The translations under genes were made by a program, and so were the position numbers. Shown piece by piece: positions 11,601 to 27,121 of a stretch of DNA of 64,000 nt; the stretch's first letter is position 1; each line of letters opens with the position of its first letter. Under the pieces are notes generated by a model that was not told where the DNA came from, did no database searches, and saw nothing but the letters and a program-made list of their open reading frames with translations. This DNA comes from Adineta ricciae (taxonomy: Eukaryota > Rotifera > Eurotatoria > Adinetida > Adinetidae). Location: the NCBI GenBank assembly GCA_905250025.1, contig CAJNOJ010000015.1, positions 248,001-312,000 on the forward strand, given 5' to 3'.

Positions 11601-14259
11601 GTACTCCTAAGAAGTGTACTGGATTCGGTTACAGGCGATATGTCAGATACTCGAACACGATACCTTGGTTCGAAACCAGTGAAATTATTTCGAATTTTAA
11701 TGCAAGGAAACGAAGCTGTGAGTACAATCAACAATGTCTGCTTTCTTCAAATGTTTTACTGTTCTTTCTCTAGGTTTTAGCAATGTCCAGTCGTACATGG
11801 CTTAGTTACACGTATCAAGGTCGTTTTCACTTAACTCCCCTATCATACGAATCTCTTGAATATGCTTCGGGCTTCGCATCGGAACAATGTCCTGAAGGTA
11901 TTGTTGCTATCGCTGGCAATACTCTTCGGTAATTTTTTAATTGTATGACGAAGATGTCAGTGACTAATCTGCTTCTGCTTTTTTTGTACAGAATTTTAAC
12001 ATTGGAAAAACTTGGTGCGATATTCAATCAAGCTATTCATAAGCTAAAGCTAACACCACGTCGTTTCATCATCTATCCCGAAGTTTATCGACTCTACTTG
12101 ATCGAATCCGATCATCTAGCTTATACAGAAGCAAGTAAACAACAGAAACGGGAACAAATTAGCAAAGTTTGTTGAAATTATCATTTGATAGAAAGGAAAG
12201 GAAAGAAACTATGCATTCCTCTGATTTAAGGAGATGATCGATGCAGCTGACAGCGAAAATCGAGAATCTGTACAAGAAATAGCCAATGCTATGTTAGCTG
12301 AAAGAATTCCCGAAGAAACATTTGGCGCACCAAAGGCAGCCAACGGCATGTGGGCTTCACAGTTACGTGTTATGGATACAATCAGTGGCGAAACGAAATT
12401 CCTCCGTGAATTTGAACAAAATGAATCAGCTGTTTGGTAAAGAGAAATGATTATCTATTGTTATCTCTTATTCTTTGTCGTATATTTTAGTTTAAGTTTA
12501 ATGCGGTTTGATACACGTCCAACGGATGTATTTTTATTAGTCGGTGTTGCACGAGATCTTGTTCTCTCGCCTCGTTCACATTCTGGTGGAATGATTTACT
12601 GCTTTCTCGTCTTGGAAAATGGTGATAAACTTCATTTTATTCATAGAACGGTTGTTGATGAAGTTCCGTGTATGTAAAACGATAAATTATTCTCTGTCGA
12701 AATTAAAGCGTTCGTTTTTGTTTATTTCAAATAGCTGCCATATGTCCATTTATGGGCCGTGCTTTGATCGGTGTTGGATCGAGTTTACGTATTTATGAAA
12801 TTGGAAAGAAGAAATTATTGAAAAAATGTGAAAACAGAGTAAGTCGAATGGATTTATTTTTCAACGAATATCTTCTGTCGAACAAAATTCAATATTTCCT
12901 CAAATGAAATATTGAAATCGTACAGAAGAAGATTAATCGGAATGATTTTAGCTCGTTAACTGTTTTCTTTCATACATATTGACGTGTATAAATCATTTAC
13001 AAGCTTATCGGTGTCGTTTTCGAGAGAAGTTCATCATCGTTTTTCTTTATATATTTAGAACATTCCCAATCACATAGTGACGATACATGCCGTCGGTAAT
13101 CGAGCATTTGTTACAGATATTCAAGAAAGTATACATATCCTTCGTTATAAAACAATGGAAAATCAATTAGTGACATTTGCTGATGATACTTGTGCGCGTT
13201 TTACTGTTGCATGCTGTTTATTAGATTACAGTACTGTCTGTGTAACGGATAAGTTTGGTAATATCGCTATTGTAAGTCACTGATGAATTACTACGGAAGA
13301 CACAGTTTAACTTTTGTTTGCTATTCAGTTACGTGTTCCTGTCGATGCTAACGATGATATCGAAATCGACCCAACAGGAAGTAAGGGCTTATGGGATCGT
13401 GGTCTCTTGAATGGTGCACCGAATAAAGTAATTACTGAGCGAAATGCACAACTTCGGTTATAATGCATAGCTCTGTTTTAGTGTGATATACTCGCTCATT
13501 TCTATGTGGGAGAAATGGTTACATCTGTCCAACGAGCAACATTGATTCCAGGTGGATCTGAATCTCTTGTCTACACAACATTATCAGGCTCCATTGGAGT
13601 GCTAATACCTTTTGCATCAAATGAGGTAAAATAAAATGAAATGAAGGGAAAAAGACAGCAAATGTGTGAAATGATGACTAAAACATAGTCGTTTACAATT
13701 CGGATGACTAATGACGATAATTACCATGTTAATATCTGATCACTCATTTGCTGTTTTGATATATGTTTGATAATAATGACCAGAAGTATGTTTGTTTTCT
13801 AGGATTATGACTTCTTTCAACACTTGGAAATGTATATGCGAGCTGAGTATCAAACGCTAGTTGGCCGAGAACATCTGGCTTTTCGGTCTTATTACTATCC
13901 TGTTAAGGTAAGCAATCAGATAGCAAGTCAATTAAATGCTTAAAAAAGTCGAAAAATGAAACATTTTCTGTACTTTTAACGTCGCATTCGACTAGTCTCG
14001 ATTGTGATAAGCATCTTTTGACATGTGTCTATTCATATTCAGAAATAACCGTATGATTGACGTTATCGATCATTATGTCCATGACCTATTCATAAACTTA
14101 ACTTTTCCCGTACTTTAGAACGTTCTCGACGGCGATCTTTGCGAACAATACAATCATTTGGACATAAACAAACAAAAATCCATCGCCGAAGGTCTTGATC
14201 GTACGGCAAGTGAAGTGGCGAAGAAACTGGAAGATATTCGTACACGCTATGCTTTCTAA
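8683..14259 (+). CDS. SF3B3: Splicing factor 3B subunit 3 (SF3b130/SAP130)
   Basis: The gene has 23 exons: 8683-9039, 9091-9184, 9237-9409, 9460-9714, 9775-9912, 10127-10230, 10284-10545, 10610-10682, 10735-10886, 10943-11098, 11154-11309, 11362-11526, 11595-11717, 11774-11928, 11992-12166, 12231-12436, 12491-12669, 12735-12838, 13059-13271, 13329-13427, 13482-13625, 13803-13907 and 14119-14259. Phases agree throughout and give 1242 aa (human 1217). Near-identical family blocks run end to end: [63 protein letters not shown], and the C-terminal [12 protein letters not shown]3B3 is a three-propeller, DDB1/CPSF160-related scaffold of the SF3b part of U2 snRNP, needed for branch-point recognition, and is also found in SAGA-type complexes. 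It has no zinc finger or catalytic site. Intron 1 is of the GC-AG type (9040-9090). Confidence 0.97.
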
Positions 14260-14505
14260 TCGAACGCAACATTGCGCAAAACAAGAAAACAAATTTGACT
14301 AGTTAAACATTTGTGTCTTTTTCTTGTCGTGTTTTTCGTCTCCTTCTGTATTAATGTTTGTATTCATAAATGTTGTTCATATAGGTAATCTTTACTCGAA
14401 TAATCGATTTAAAACAAAAAACTACATGCACATACATACAACTGACTTATAGCATATTATCATAGAGAGAAAAAGTGAAGCAAAAGAGAGAAAATTTTGC
14501 AAAAG

Positions 14506-14793
14506 TTAATAGACCGCATGTGTATCCATCATATAGCCAAGTCTATAGCCAAAGTTCACTACTGATTGAGGCATTCGAAGTGCATATAAACCATAGGCAA
14601 GCATGTTACCGACGCCAGCAGTCATCAATGTTTGTGGTTGATATGCTGTTAGGAAGTTGCGCCGATCGCGAAGAAACGAATAGGTTTGAGTTCGATAATA
14701 GTTATGTGCTGACGAAGCAACATAATTATTCATTTCATGTGCCACTCTCAAATAATGGTTCATCATACGGGGATTCATGCCTGTGCCGTACAT
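14506..14793 (-). CDS. small hypothetical protein (95 aa), doubtful
   Basis: This ATG-started frame on the minus strand encodes about 95 residues rich in Met, Asn and Tyr (MYGTGMNPRMMNHYL...). The C-terminal half is hydrophobic enough for one weak membrane segment. A TATATATATA run lies about 80 bp upstream in the transcription direction. I recognise no family, and no splice partners are obvious. It is tail-to-tail with SF3B3, about 250 bp apart. It may be a real short gene or chance. Confidence 0.3.
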   Translation of the reverse strand: MYGTGMNPRMMNHYLRVAHEMNNYVASSAHNYYRTQTYSFLRDRRNFLTAYQPQTLMTAGVGNMLAYGLYALRMPQSVVNFGYRLGYMMDTHAVY

Positions 14794-17039
14794 TGTAATA
14801 GACAGATTGATTGGACTTCGATCAGGAACGAGTATTGATGTATATATGAAAAGGAGCAGCTGCTTTGTGTGTATATATATACGGTTGGATGTCACGTAGA
14901 TGATCAATCGGGTGGAGAGAAAATATCGCTCACAAGACAAAAACATCAGATATCAGGTTCTCGCCTGACACTTGTATGTGAATCAATTCATCCGTGTCCG
15001 ACCGCATCGTGCGATGCGAATGTCCTTTTCTTCCTAGCTCTCTCACGCATTTATCATTAAATGATAAATAAAACGATATTGTGCTTGTCAACAAATGAAT
15101 GACTATTTCTAATAAGAGAAAACAAAATAAAGACAAGCGGTGAGCATAGTACCTGCACGTCTAAAACGTGTGTTTATGCATAAGTGCACTTTTATGCAAT
15201 AGAAATTAGAAATGGCTATTTTTCAGTTAATTGCATGAAAATTGGGCAGGTCGTATGTCAGGTATCGAGGGAACGGTGATTATTATAGTTTATCTATTAA
15301 TGAAAACTTAAATACGAAATTAGGAAGAAGAAAACGAGAAAAGATCAAGATGTTTTCGATCGATCCATGCTGAATATTATCTTTTATTCAAACAGTTTTT
15401 CTTATTTCTATTAATATCGATTAAGCAAACTATTTTTCATCGGCGAAAGGCAAGTCATCGATGTCTACGAATAATCTGTCATTCGAGAAAACATTCGAAC
15501 AGTCATACGGACGAATGTGTTCGTCCAATTCATAAAGAAATTAAAGATGAAACAAACACACAGAAAAAACGATCTATATGTCAATAATGACGATGTTAAT
15601 CGCAAGTGATTGATTTTGACAAATATTTGAATAAAAAGTCTTACTTTGAGGATTGTCATAAATCTTCTTGTCTGGCTACCGTTCTACTTAAAATTTACCC
15701 ATATATTTTTATTAGATTACTAATACCATACAAAGAAAAATTGTTTATCTCGCTTGATTCTTTTACCAATATGTACCACATGTGTCAAATGATTATGTGA
15801 ACTCTAATGAAAAAAAGATGAAACCTATGCAGTGAACTTCGTATTTTGATCTAACTGAAGATTATCAATGTCATTGCAATTCGATTGATCTCTTTCAAAT
15901 CGAATTTCTCTCCATACAGTTTTTGCTCTCTTTCTCGAATATTTTTCCCCTTTCTCGTTGGGACGACTACAGCACAGTTCCATATCTACACCGCTTCCCT
16001 CGCTGTGGCTTATCGCTGTTCGATAAAGTTGTGTTTCTATTCAGAAATGTGATAGCCTAAATGAAGTATGGGAGACTAAACGAAGGATTTGCATTAGTTG
16101 TATAACGACAGAAATGGTGGGAATGAGAGGAGCACGGAAGGGGCAACAGGAACAAAAAAAAGTAATTTTTTGTATCTTCTCTTGATCTGTCCTTCGTCTC
16201 TTTTGCCACATTTATGTTGTCGTTTTGAAAATGACTCTCAGAGAGCAGTAAGTTGGTGTATATAGATGTTAATCTTACGAACAGCGTACGTGCCTTCGGT
16301 TACTCTACTTAAAACTATGAGTAATCCATGAAGTTTATCGTACAAATATCAGTGTGAAATATCTGAGAATAAGTTTATCCTTCTAAATTCTCAACGTATC
16401 ATGATTAAACTGCATGCGAGAGAACAAAAACGAGAGAAAAAGATCAGAAATACCTTTCCCCTACGTCATCTTTCTTTCTTTCTTTTCCCCTTCTTCCATC
16501 AATGACAGAAACAGGCACATCCATACTCTCTATCATGCCATGCGAACAGAAGATATTTACTTCATTAAACCAATAAATTGCTTTTCTTTTAGATGCTCTG
16601 AACTGCGTTGATTAAATGAATACAAACTTCTTCGTACCAAACCAACAAATCACTATGTTCGTACTCAGACTGAAGTAAGTGACACCTGATGAAGATGCTT
16701 CGTCTAAGAAAAACGATTTGAACCCGAGACTTCGACATCAATCATGAATAATCTCTTATACATACGAAAAATCGATTAATACACATCTTAGGTCGTTCTC
16801 GTCGATTCTTCATTCGAATTTCCTTTCTTTCATTTCCTCATGCAAACGAATAATTACTCCTTCTGAGGACACAACAAACATATAACAATCTATCGAGGAT
16901 TATTCAACAAATACAAAGCTGAAAAATAACATTAATCATTCCTTTTTCTGCTGATTTATTTAGAACTATCAATAGTCTAAGATGGCCGTTGATTTTTATG
17001 AGTAAGTGTTTCTGTTTTCTTGTTAGATAAAAAGCGTTG
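14794..17039. other. 2.2-kb intergenic region
   Basis: No open frame here resembles a protein and no repeat or RNA gene is visible. The end carries features of the next gene: a seven-codon ORF near 16982 (ATGGCCGTTG...) followed by TTTTCTTGTTAG, a likely 3' splice site about 14 nt before the glycosyltransferase ATG at 17040. Confidence 0.45.
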
Positions 17040-18303
17040 ATGATCATTAAATATTCTACTTTAGTTGTTTTTTTAATTATTTATATATCAATAACTCAAT
17101 TATCACGAGCAAGCTTGTATGGCATCTTCAACGTTTTCACGGTCGACTTCAGTGATGCGACAAACAGTCACATTCAAGTAGATGAAAATCATCTTTTGTT
17201 AGAAGATCTTTCCCAACGAGAATTTGAGTTAATTAATAGCCGACCGAAAATCTTCTTTGTGCAAACATCTGAGAATGATGATCTACTCTCCCGACATGCT
17301 TGTTCAATTGAATCAGCTGCACGTTTACATCTGACTAGTCTGGTCTTTGTTTTCATGCGCAGTAAAACTGTTCACTTGAAGAAAGGTTCATTCAATCATT
17401 TGCGATCATATACAAACATACGTTTCGTTCATTTCAATGAATATGATATATACTCAGGCACCACGCTAGCTCGTTTAAATCAAACTAAACGCATACCGTT
17501 CATTCGTTATTTTGCCATATCACACATGAGTGATTTCATACGTACTGCACTGCTATACAAATACGGTGGAATTTATTTTGATCTCGATGTTATTCCATTG
17601 AAAAGCTTTCAGTCATTTGCGAACACAGTTGCATTGGAATCAAGCGACGGCGTCAATGTTGCTGTTTTAACATTTGAAAAACAACATCTACTATTGGATA
17701 TACAAATGGACATTCAAATAATGTTTGTTAATCAGCAATTTAATAGTTTATGCTGGAATTGTGTTGGACCATTGGCTATATCTGATGCCTTGAAACGCAT
17801 TTGTGATGACAATATTTTGCATGTGCATTCGAAAGACAAATGCCATGACATTGATATTCAACCGTCGTTCGTTTTCTATCCAATCACATATCATGTAAGA
17901 TGACGATGCCCATGAGCGAAAGGTTTTGAATTTACTTTGGTTTGTTTAGCAAATACCACAGTTTTTTCGCCGCACAGAATCAACAAATGGGATTGAGGAT
18001 TTAATCAGAAATTCGAGTATTTATTCCGTACATTATTTTCATCATATGACAATGAACTTACCGATTGAACATCTTTCGCCATTTGCTCGCATCGCGCAGG
18101 TTTACTGTCCACATGCATACGAACATCTCGTTGATTATCATGAATTTGAATTCAAACAAAGCAATCCAGCATTTCAAAGATTTCGTCTTCATCTTCTATT
18201 TTGTCTATGTGTTATCCTTCTATTAGCCGGTGGTTTTTTATCGCATTTCACTTCTATACGTGTTGTTATGTTATCATTGCGACACAAAATTTCCTATGCT
18301 TGA
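17040..18303 (+). CDS. A4GALT-like glycosyltransferase (DXD sugar-binding + Gb3-synthase-like C-terminus)
   Basis: Two exons, 17040-17894 and 17950-18303, give 402 aa. An N-terminal hydrophobic segment (about residues 5-22) is a signal anchor, as in type II Golgi enzymes. The catalytic core has the Gly_transf_sug hallmark RTALLYKYGGIYFDLDVI: the DLD triad is the DXD motif that holds Mn2+ and the nucleotide sugar. Downstream, NCVGPLAISDAL and the block before HHM resemble the alpha-1,4-galactosyltransferase C-terminal domain. A second strongly hydrophobic stretch lies at the C-terminus, which is unusual for this family. The first ATG of the frame is at 17040; a TTG codon precedes it. The likely role is adding hexose to a glycolipid or glycoprotein in the Golgi; donor and acceptor cannot be told from sequence. 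Confidence 0.82.
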
Positions 18304-18496
18304 TTAGTAATTCTTAGAACAGACTGAATGTCAGATGTTTTTCTCTTCACATCTTAGGGCATACAGATTTATTCACTTGTCGAATTACGTAAAAACCAGT
18401 GACATTGTGTTCAGTCGTTTTCGTATTGAAATACATATTCACATTCTTTGTATAGAATGATTTGTAGACACTGTTATTCATCTAGTTAGAAGTATT

Positions 18497-19764
18497 TTAT
18501 TTGATTTCTAATTCGGGCAACACGCAATTTAAAAAGTCATGTGGTCGTTCTGAATGAACCCAATGTCCAGCATTTGGGATGCGAATCAAGCGATGTGATG
18601 GGAAGAGACGTTTCATTTTCGGAATTGACTGATCACTAAAATGTATGCATAGAGAATAGTTGGACATCGTCAAAACGAAATTCGAGTTCATATTACGTTA
18701 TATAATTTGATTTACCACCAGCAATAAATAGCGTGTCCACATTAGTCCTTGCATTATCGAATTCAGTTGGAAAAAGCATGATATCCTCCATGTGTTCTTC
18801 TAAAACTTCTAAATTCGCTCGCCAAACAAACTGCCCACTTGATTCATCAGAAGTAATAAGCATGAGAAGAAAATCACGAACACTTTTGTTCTACAAAAAG
18901 ATATTGCAATCGATTGATATATCATTTGATCGTGTCTAGTACGAACCTGTCGTAATGATTCAGCTGATGCTTGAAGTATTTTATCCATTGCACGTCGTGC
19001 GGCTACGATATCTTTCTCGTGCTGAATTTTTTGTATATTATCCAATAGAATGCGAGCATACTTCGGAATTTCTCCTACTGATGCGCTGATTGTCGGTGCA
19101 ATATCAACGACGATCAATTTTCGTATTAGTGCAGGCTAAATCTACCAGGAGAAACAAACAAATTCACTTATTTCCCATGAGACTTACTTCTTGCAAAGCA
19201 ACGAGCATGGCTGCTTTGCCGCCCATACTGTGGCCCATCAAGATTGTTTTCGGCATATTATGTTTTCGAATTGTTTGCATCAAATCTGCAGCCATGTCAT
19301 CATAAGTCATGGTTGTCGTGTACGGAGAATCACCATGATTGCGCATATCAACGGATACTACCTGAAAGCATTCAATTAGATAAATGAAAGGGGATAAATA
19401 AGTTTCTCATACTTACTTTAATATTTGCACGTTCACTGAAGGCTTTCGCTAATGATCTCCAATTCGTGCGAAAACCAAATAAGCCATGTCTACATAAGGA
19501 AAAGTTGATTGAGAGAACTAGTTTATAGAAAATGTACGTACGCTATAATCAAGCACCGCTCTGGATCGACTTTACCATCTGGTGGATTGTACACATCTTC
19601 GGCTAGATTGACTGGTTTAGCCGTTCTAAAGGAAGTTATCTGTGAATGGAAATTTTTCTTCTTCAGTTAAAAACCTACGATGTATGCTGAAATCTGGACA
19701 GAAGAATTCGACTTTTTCCATTGTTCGAAATAATAGAGGAACAAATCTTCAAGTATCTATTCAT
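18497..19764 (-). CDS. ABHD11: Alpha/beta hydrolase domain-containing protein 11
   Basis: Seven exons (19679-19764, 19542-19625, 19417-19489, 19188-19361, 18947-19135, 18697-18890, 18497-18635) give 312 aa, matching ABHD11 (about 310). Motifs in order: AHGLFGFRTNWRSL (oxyanion-hole HGLFG), DMRNHGDSPY, nucleophile elbow MGHSMGGKAAM, IVVDIAPT, and the catalytic histidine in GAGHW-type NAGHWVHSERP. I chose the ATG at 19764: it gives an Arg/Ser/Lys-rich, acid-free leader (MNRYLKICSSIISNNGK...) fitting a mitochondrial presequence, and uses a better donor (GTAGGT at 19673-19678) than a start at 19721. ABHD11 is a mitochondrial serine hydrolase reported to protect 2-oxoglutarate dehydrogenase lipoylation. 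It lies 158 bp downstream of the eIF2-beta stop on the same strand, and a splice acceptor abuts its ATG. Confidence 0.93.
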
Positions 19765-19838
19765 CTGCAATCAGAATTAGGCATGGTTGCTTTTTGTCTT
19801 TTCTCTTTTTAAACACATAGTTTTCTTCATGCTTTGCT

Positions 19839-19844
19839 TTTATT
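19839..19844 (-). terminator. poly(A) signal AATAAA of eIF2-beta
   Basis: AATAAA on the minus strand lies 79 bp past the eIF2-beta stop and about 75 bp before the ABHD11 ATG. It marks the likely mRNA 3' end between the two tightly packed genes. Confidence 0.6.
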
Positions 19845-19922
19845 TAAATAAAAAGTAAACTCAGCAAATCCAAGACCACAGAAAGAAAAAGAAAATAACC
19901 GAGAGAAAAAGAGAAGGATGTT

Positions 19923-21209
19923 TCAAGTCGCTTTCGCACGTGTTGCAGCACGTTTGCCAACTTGAGCTTGAAAACCAGTCTTGATACCGGAAACGAAGTA
20001 GCGCGAACGACAATTATTACACAAAAGTACGGATAGACGTTCTTCCTTCTGCAACAAAGTATCAGGCGATCGACACGTTTTACAAATAACGTATTCCTCT
20101 GTAAAAAAAGAAAGGGCTGGAGTAGACGAGAATTCAAAATCAATCGGTTCTTACTGATATATGATCGAAGGACACTTTCGATTTGTTTCTGTTGAAAACG
20201 TCCTTTGATGATCAATGCATTGTTGGCATCGATGGAACCACTAAAAGTTATAAGAATATATTATACAAGAAATCAACTCGATTGAAATCACTCACTTTGT
20301 ACCCAATTCAGCAAGTAGGTATTGATGTAAATGTTTCTCTTGTCGTTTAAGTCTATATAATTTCGATTCCATTTAGAACATCTCGTAAGAAAAGAAAGCA
20401 CTTACGATTTGCAAATTTCACCGAAATTGGAGAACGAGGTACGTTTTGTACCGATACGTGCTACTTGTGGTGGTTTCAAAGTTAATTTGATTTTTTCACC
20501 TTCGATGACATTAGGATTCTTTTCACGAATGATATTGAATACCCGAGTTAGTAACTAAATACATAACGAAAAAAGAAGAAATTATTCATATGTTTCTTCA
20601 GCGCCATTGGCAAGTTCTATTGCCCTTACATCATCATAGGTGTATTCCCCTTGTACGGATGTCGCATCGGTTGCTGTTTCATCACTAGCTGCTCCAGTTG
20701 TCGTTTCTTTCTACAAGAAAAAGAACATCTTTACTATTCATTGGAGAAGTTCGTTTATCTTTACTTGAGTATCGCCTTCACCAGTTGCGTCAGTTTTCAC
20801 AGATTTCTTCTTCTTTTTCTTACGAGTAGCAAGAACATCATCATCATCGTCATCGTCTCCAGCGGCACCACCGACTCCTGGTTCAGTATTTTGATTCTCT
20901 TGATTCTAAAGATCCAATCGTTCTAATAACTAAAAGATGAATTATTCTTTTCAACACATACTTCCGATGCTTCAGCAGCGAAAGCAACACTTTTGCTCTT
21001 CTTTTCTTTGGTTGCTGTTTGCTGTTCGGTGGGAATATTCTCATCGCCCTCTTTTTCAGCGCCTGCAGCATCATCTTTTGGTTTCTTCTTCTTCTTCTTC
21101 TTGCTCAAATCGAATATCGACTAGAAAAATTTCGTACATACATTTTGCTCATTTGATCAGCAAAAAACTGTCTACTTACATCATCTGGTGCATCACCTCC
21201 ATCAGCCAT
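19923..21209 (-). CDS. EIF2S2: Translation initiation factor eIF2 subunit beta
   Basis: Eight exons (21180-21209, 20962-21120, 20765-20905, 20630-20710, 20406-20554, 20296-20352, 20155-20240, 19923-20098) give 292 aa. The N-terminal half is disordered and charged with two visible Lys blocks ([10 protein letters not shown] and RKKKKKKS), which in this family bind the HEAT domains of eIF5 and eIF2B-epsilon. The core has [28 protein letters not shown] and [19 protein letters not shown], then the C-terminal zinc ribbon CKTC...CNNC. It forms the eIF2 heterotrimer that delivers initiator Met-tRNA with GTP. Family identity is certain. The divergent neighbour is the R3H-domain gene about 850 bp away. 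Confidence 0.96.
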
Positions 21210-22060
21210 GTTTAATGTTTATGTCTTCAACAGTAAAGTCGTTCGAATTGTGTCAATTTGGTAATATATATATGTGAAAACCTAATTTCTGATGTAATCC
21301 CAAACTCGTGTTCCTATTGGTCGATAGACTAAAACCATTGATCAAAAGTCGTGACCTCTATAATATCGGAATATCTTCGTCCAAAAAAAAAATTCTATTT
21401 CATTTCAGAAAAGAATCAATTAATCGCCAAAAAGATACACAAAAATCAATTCTATTCTCAGCTGCGAACATAACTTTTTTTCTGGAAGACAAAGTATTAG
21501 CGACGTGTGTAAATCTCGATGAAAAAATTCTTTGAAAAATCAAATAAAATATAAAAATTATTTTCATTTCGATATTAATAGAGAATCAACGTGAGAATAA
21601 ACGAATAAAGAATTTGTTTATTTTTAATTTGTTGACATCTTGTTTTTTTTCAACGCTCTTTCTCCGATTTGTTTGTTTGCTTCTTCTCCTCCTTCTTCTG
21701 TACTTCACTCTTCAACACAAAAAAATCAGTTCATCAACAGAAAAAAAAGAACGATATTTCTCCTGGTTTTTCTTTCTTTTTTCTATACGATACTGTTGTT
21801 TTGTACATTTTATTAAGTATTTTTTTTTCCAGTCAAGTATATCGAAACATACAGGTAGAGACATGACTTGTATCTATGCAAGACAACATCAAATTTTCTA
21901 TGACTTTTGTTCTGTTTAGTTACAAATTCATTTCATGTGATCATCTTTTTGTATTTCTTCCATACACATCGTGTTGATGGTGCTTGCATAAATTATACTT
22001 TAATACAATAATATTTATTAAAAAAAAAACTCGAAGAATCTTGTTTTTTCCCCGTTTCGA
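21210..22060. other. divergent promoter region
   Basis: This 0.85-kb AT-rich spacer separates the heads of eIF2-beta (minus) and the R3H-domain gene (plus). ORFs at 21308-21535 and 21614-21919 are T-rich and non-protein-like. I see no repeat or RNA gene. A TATATATATA stretch at about 21263-21272 is a possible promoter element for eIF2-beta. Confidence 0.4.
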
Positions 22061-25143
<3,083 letters not shown>

Positions 25144-26121
25144 ACGAGTCGATAAAGTCTTTCTTCTCACCAAAATCAACAGCGGACGACCCGGGCACAA
25201 TTCACTAGTCAATGATATCTCGCTCTCTTTTCTTCTGCATATCTCAGGGTCCGAAAGCTGTGCGTGATGTGTGTATTTCCTAATGTGCCTTTTGTGTGCG
25301 ATAACTCTGTGAGAATAGTCTCGGATCTCGATTGCGTATATATGTGTGTATGTGTAGATTGTTGACTGATGGGCAATGGCATAGACCGATTACTTGTATC
25401 TTCCTCTACACTCTTTCTTTCGCTTTTTTCTATCTCTTTCATTTCTTCATCGCTCTTTCTCTCTTTTCTACTCTCTTTTCTTCCTCTTTTTTTTGTTGTT
25501 CTACAACGACGATCACACATTCGAACGACAGAAAAAAAAGACATCACAAAAAAAACCAAAAAGTCAAACATCAATCTTCTTGTAAACTAAGTGTAATTTG
25601 TTTGTCTACTTTTTACATATATACGAAAGGTTCGAAAGAAAAACCAATGATGCTAGACGCACAAAAAGCAAACAGCTGAACATCTCTTGTCTCATGTCAA
25701 GCATTTGAAAACGAAGTATTGTTTGCCGAGCGAATAATTATAATGGATCATTAGGTTCTGGGTAATATGAGCAGATAGAAAACAAAAGATGATTTGATTA
25801 AGAGGGCAAACGCCAGGGCGATGATTTTGCTTTTCTCTTCAGTCGACATATCATCTATTCCAGCTGTCTGTACGAGAGAAAAGATCGGCACAACTTTGTT
25901 TTTCTCTCTAGCAAAGGAAAATATGTACTTCTACACTACGAGTTCTTGTCGTCTTATTTTCTTGTTTTTCATCTGACAACATTCTGTAATAATCAACGAC
26001 GAACGATGCCGTTTTCTCAACGTTATCTCGCGCGAAAGGTTTTACATGCATATCTTGTGAGAATTTATTTCGAATTTAAATTTCTCCTCACTAGGTTAAC
26101 AACAGTGTTCGAGCAATAAAT
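25144..26121. other. intergenic region with pyrimidine-rich tracts
   Basis: This region contains the R3H gene 3' UTR, long CT/T-rich runs (25390-25500) and no plausible gene. The overlapping frames at 25332-25679 are low-complexity Phe/Leu/Ser artefacts. TTTCTCCTCACTAG near 26083-26094 is a possible 3' splice site in the 5' leader of the phosphatase gene. Confidence 0.4.
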
Positions 26122-27121
26122 ATGAGTGGAGAAATGTCACTGGTTTTGCCACATCTCTATTTGGGTTCACTGAAAGATCGAACGAACACATCATTGATGA
26201 TGAAAAATGAAATAAAACGTGTTCTATGTGTCATTGATCTTCCAGACATCATCATTGATAAAGGTGAATATAAACCAACGCACGTAATGAATATACAAGC
26301 AGCTGACGCCCAAGAACAAGATCTTGCACAATATTTTGAGAAATGTATTGAATTTATCCATCAGGCCAGAACTGACCACGAAAACATTCTTGTACATTGG
26401 TAATAAGGATAAGAAGGAATGAAAGAATTCGAAAAAACTAGCATTTTCTGTATTTGTAGTCAAGCAGGAATATCGAGAAGTGCGACCATAGTCTTAGCCT
26501 ATTTAATGACAATTGGCGATTACGATGTGGAAAAAGCTCTTCAGATTGTCAAAGGTGCACGCGGTTTCATTCACCCAAATCCGGGTTTTCTATCACAGTT
26601 AAAACGATATCACAGCAATGACGTTAAAAAGGTAAGCGACAGATGGGTTATATATGTAATCATATACTCGTAACTCGTTCAATTAGAACTGGTATCGTTT
26701 AACACGACGTTATCAAACTTATTCGTTTGATGACAATGATCAACATTTTGTTAAAGGTTCACTAGATGTATATTGGCAACAATTTGAACCAGCTTTTATC
26801 GCTGAGCCGGTTTTTTGGCCAACGTAAGCCTTTTTTTTCAAATTTCGTTGAGGGGATCATTATTTTTCTTTCTCTTAGACGCAAAGAAGATTCAAAGGAA
26901 ATGTTGGGAGCTCCTTGCGAACGGAAAATGATCTGTTCATGTGTGAAGAAAACGAATGGAGCGATATAGGATTGCTTCTCGGTGGTACACCGTCATCAAA
27001 TGAATTAAACATTGATTTAATCGAACAAAATACACTATCGAGTATTTTGTTTTCTTTCATGCTTCTTTTTTTCGTCTTGATTTTTATACATAAATGTACA
27101 TTGACTGTTATCCTTTCATAG
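26122..27121 (+). CDS. Dual-specificity protein phosphatase, DUSP15/DUSP22-like
   Basis: Exons 26122-26399, 26460-26631, 26687-26823 and a last exon give roughly 225-275 aa. The DSP fold is clear: LPHLYLGSLKD, the general-acid region NIQAADAQEQDL, and the signature loop HCQAGISRSATIVLAYLM (HCX5R, the Cys codon split by intron 1). GFIHPNPGF matches the NPNVGF block of DUSP15/22. The N-terminus MSGEMS lacks the full myristoylation context (MGNGM) of vertebrate DUSP22. The terminal exon has two readings: acceptor 26878 ends at TAG about 26969 with a basic/Cys tail; acceptor 26886 continues to TAG 27119-27121 and adds an acidic segment plus a hydrophobic C-terminal helix (FSFMLLFFVLIFIH), which would make a tail-anchored enzyme. 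Substrates cannot be inferred. Confidence 0.88.
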
